Origin: Gammaproteobacteria bacterium
Lineage (GTDB): Bacteria > Pseudomonadota > Gammaproteobacteria > PS1 > Pseudothioglobaceae
Direction of reading: 5' to 3'
Length of the DNA stretch: 6,145 bases
Assembly: GCA_028599035.1 (NCBI GenBank)
Contig: JAQRMT010000079.1
Location: 1 to 6,145 of the forward strand
Part shown: in pieces, positions 4,805 through 6,145 of the stretch
Position numbering within the stretch: position 1 is the stretch's first letter
How the letters are laid out: the number at the start of each line of letters is the position of its first letter
Made by a program: the position numbers and the translations under genes
Notes under the pieces: generated by a model
What the model was told of the DNA's origin: nothing
Seen by the model: the letters and a program-made list of their open reading frames with translations, nothing else
Database searches by the model: none

Positions 4805-5994
4805 TGGGACCTATAGTGCGCAAAAGGAGTGAGAAATCCTTTGATGCAAATGCAGATAATATTGCTTTGTTGACAGAAACTTTATACGGCATTCACTCTA
4901 TAAAATCAATGGCAACGGAAGGCAGGTTTACCCGTCAATGGCAAAAACGACTAGGAAAGTATCAGCGTGCCTATGCACAAGCAGGGGTAACCAGTATTCT
5001 TTCTATACAAGGTATTTCCCTTATTAACAAAATAATGGTAATCGTAATTTTATGGGTAGGCATTACCGAAGTGTTAGAAGGAACTTTAACAGTCGGTGCC
5101 TTTATTGCGTTTCGTATGTATTCTAATTATGTTGCCGAGCCTGTGATTCGACTAGCTCAAATATGGCAAGATTTTCAATATACCTTGGTTTCCATTAAAA
5201 GAATTAGTTTAATCCTCAAAGAACCCCTAGAGGAATTGCCAAAAGATATGTTTTTTAGCAATATTTTAGGTGGCATTGTTTTTAAAGATGTTTGTTTCAC
5301 TTATCATCAAAATTTACCTTTAGTGTTATCAGATATCAATCTAGAACTAAAACCTGGTTGTATGGTTGGCATAACAGGACCTTCTGGATCTGGAAAAAGC
5401 ACACTGAGCAAACTATTGCAAGCATTTTATCAACCAACTAGAGGGGAAATAATGATAGATGGCTTAGACATTAGGACACTTTCGCCAACTGAATTAAGAA
5501 TGAATATGGGTGTGGTTTTACAAAATAGTGAATTATTTCAGGATACACTTATTAATAATATTAAAATTGCTAACCCTGATATTACCATGGAGCAATTACA
5601 AAAAATTGCTAAAATATGCGGTGCAGGCTTTATTGAGGAATTAGCAGAAGGGTATGAGACAATGCTCAGTGAGAAAGGTAGTAATTTATCAGGCGGACAA
5701 CGACAAAGAATTGCCTTTATGCGCGCACTGATCAACAATCCAAAGATTTTAATTTTAGATGAGGCAACCTCTGCCCTAGATTATGATTCAGAACGCATTA
5801 TTTTAAACCATTTGTCAGAAATAAGAAAAAACAGAACCGTTATATCAGTTTCCCACCGCCTTAATACTATTAAAGAAGCCGATATAATAATCTTTATCGA
5901 CAATGGGAAAATTACCGAACAAGGCACACACCAAGAGTTAATAGATAAAAAAAGGGATTACGCAAGACTTTATCATCTGCAGCAACAAACATAA
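4783..5994 (+). pseudogene. Type I secretion (HlyB-like) ABC transporter, last membrane segments and ATPase domain
   Basis: This is the continuation of the broken transporter in another frame. GPIVRKRSEKSFDANADN (from 4807) aligns with HlyB's SPILRKR...FARNADN region. Two more membrane segments follow (about 5020-5067 and 5095-5133). The nucleotide-binding domain is complete in sequence: Walker A GPSGSGKST (5377-5403), Q-loop VVLQN (about 5515-5529), signature LSGGQRQR (about 5686-5709), Walker B ILILDEATSALD (about 5746-5781) and the H-loop SVSHR (about 5845-5859). About 40 bp that should encode roughly 13 residues of the preceding membrane helix are missing, which causes the frameshift. A start at ATG 4804 has no ribosome site and would yield a protein lacking four of six membrane helices, so it is unlikely to work as an exporter. 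No HlyD gene follows. The transporter is probably dead, and the open NBD suggests recent loss. Confidence 0.85.
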
Positions 5995-6066
5995 TATTGA
6001 TAAAAAATCTCTATTTAGTTAAGCTCTAAATCTATAATTTAACATAATATAAATTATGCGAACTTA

Positions 6067-6145
6067 TTACAACTGTTTGGCAATGATGCTTGATAACGCT
6101 TTAATATGATCTTTTCGGTCATTTAAGGCTGGGATATAACTAAAA
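6067..6145 (-). CDS. Unidentified protein, C-terminal 25 residues (partial, runs off the right edge)
   Basis: Reading the minus strand into the stop TAA at 6069-6067 gives FSYIPALNDRKDHIKALSSI followed by IAKQL. It is a helix-like, slightly basic C-terminus with no recognisable motif. The frame is open to the edge and converges on the transporter remnant. The 72 bp between them (5995-6066) are AT-rich, with only a weak inverted repeat (TAATTT...AAATTA, about 6035-6056) and no convincing terminator. Family unknown. That it is a coding region rests on the open frame and sensible composition over 78 nt only. Confidence 0.5.
   Translation of the reverse strand, partial: FSYIPALNDRKDHIKALSSIIAKQL

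Noticed and set aside
5538..5738. Minus-strand open frame of 66 codons
   Set aside because: It is antisense to the ATPase domain of the transporter, with no independent support.
5995..6066. Terminator between the transporter remnant and the right-edge gene
   Set aside because: Only short AT-only inverted repeats are present, without a GC-containing stem.
1..6145. CRISPR array, tRNA/rRNA gene, riboswitch or phage defence island
   Set aside because: I saw no regularly spaced repeats, no tRNA-like cloverleaf or rRNA sequence, and no recognisable riboswitch. The methylase-like fragment has no restriction partner.

Overview
The window is AT-rich DNA that reads as gammaproteobacterial. The best-preserved gene, nrdA, encodes a protein very like enterobacterial class Ia ribonucleotide reductase in length and residue numbering. 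The low GC, the RTX-type secretion transporter remnant and the toxin-antitoxin and insertion-sequence debris would fit a sulfur-oxidising SUP05/Thioglobus-type bacterium or a related mussel symbiont. That placement is only an inference from style, because no rRNA or other marker gene is present.

Left part (1-2470, minus strand): an ordinary chromosomal transcription unit. A sigma70-like promoter (-35 at 2463-2468, -10 at 2440-2445) carries two 16-bp NrdR boxes 31 bp apart, and drives nrdA (2383 to 107). A HAD-family phosphatase-like gene starts 8 bp after the nrdA stop codon and runs off the left edge. nrdB is not visible; it may lie beyond the edge.

Middle part (2471-3746): accessory debris plus one intact module. 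Going right from the nrdA promoter there is the start of an IS30-like transposase, cut off after about 10 recognisable codons, with its leader hairpin and a possible left end. Next comes a small ribbon-helix-helix-like gene broken by an in-frame TGA. Then follows an apparently intact type II toxin-antitoxin operon: a 70-aa antitoxin and a 97-aa RelE/ParE-family toxin overlapping by 14 nt, with its own promoter. A perfect 10-bp stem terminator (3721-3746) closes the operon and also serves the gene converging from the right.

Right part (3747-6066): two divergently oriented genes, both without their 5' ends, meet at about 4370-4376. On the minus strand is a plasmid/ICE-type N-6 DNA methylase-like protein that keeps its SAM-binding core. 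On the plus strand is a HlyB-like type I secretion ABC transporter. The transporter has also lost about 40 bp inside its membrane domain, which shifts the frame, while its ATPase domain remains intact in sequence. The layout suggests one deletion or illegitimate joining event that removed both 5' ends. The last 79 bases hold the C-terminus of an unidentified minus-strand gene.

No clearly new multi-gene system is present. The best leads are the antitoxin family, the methylase-like family without a visible NPPY motif, the double truncation joint, and the NrdR-promoter architecture next to the IS remnant.
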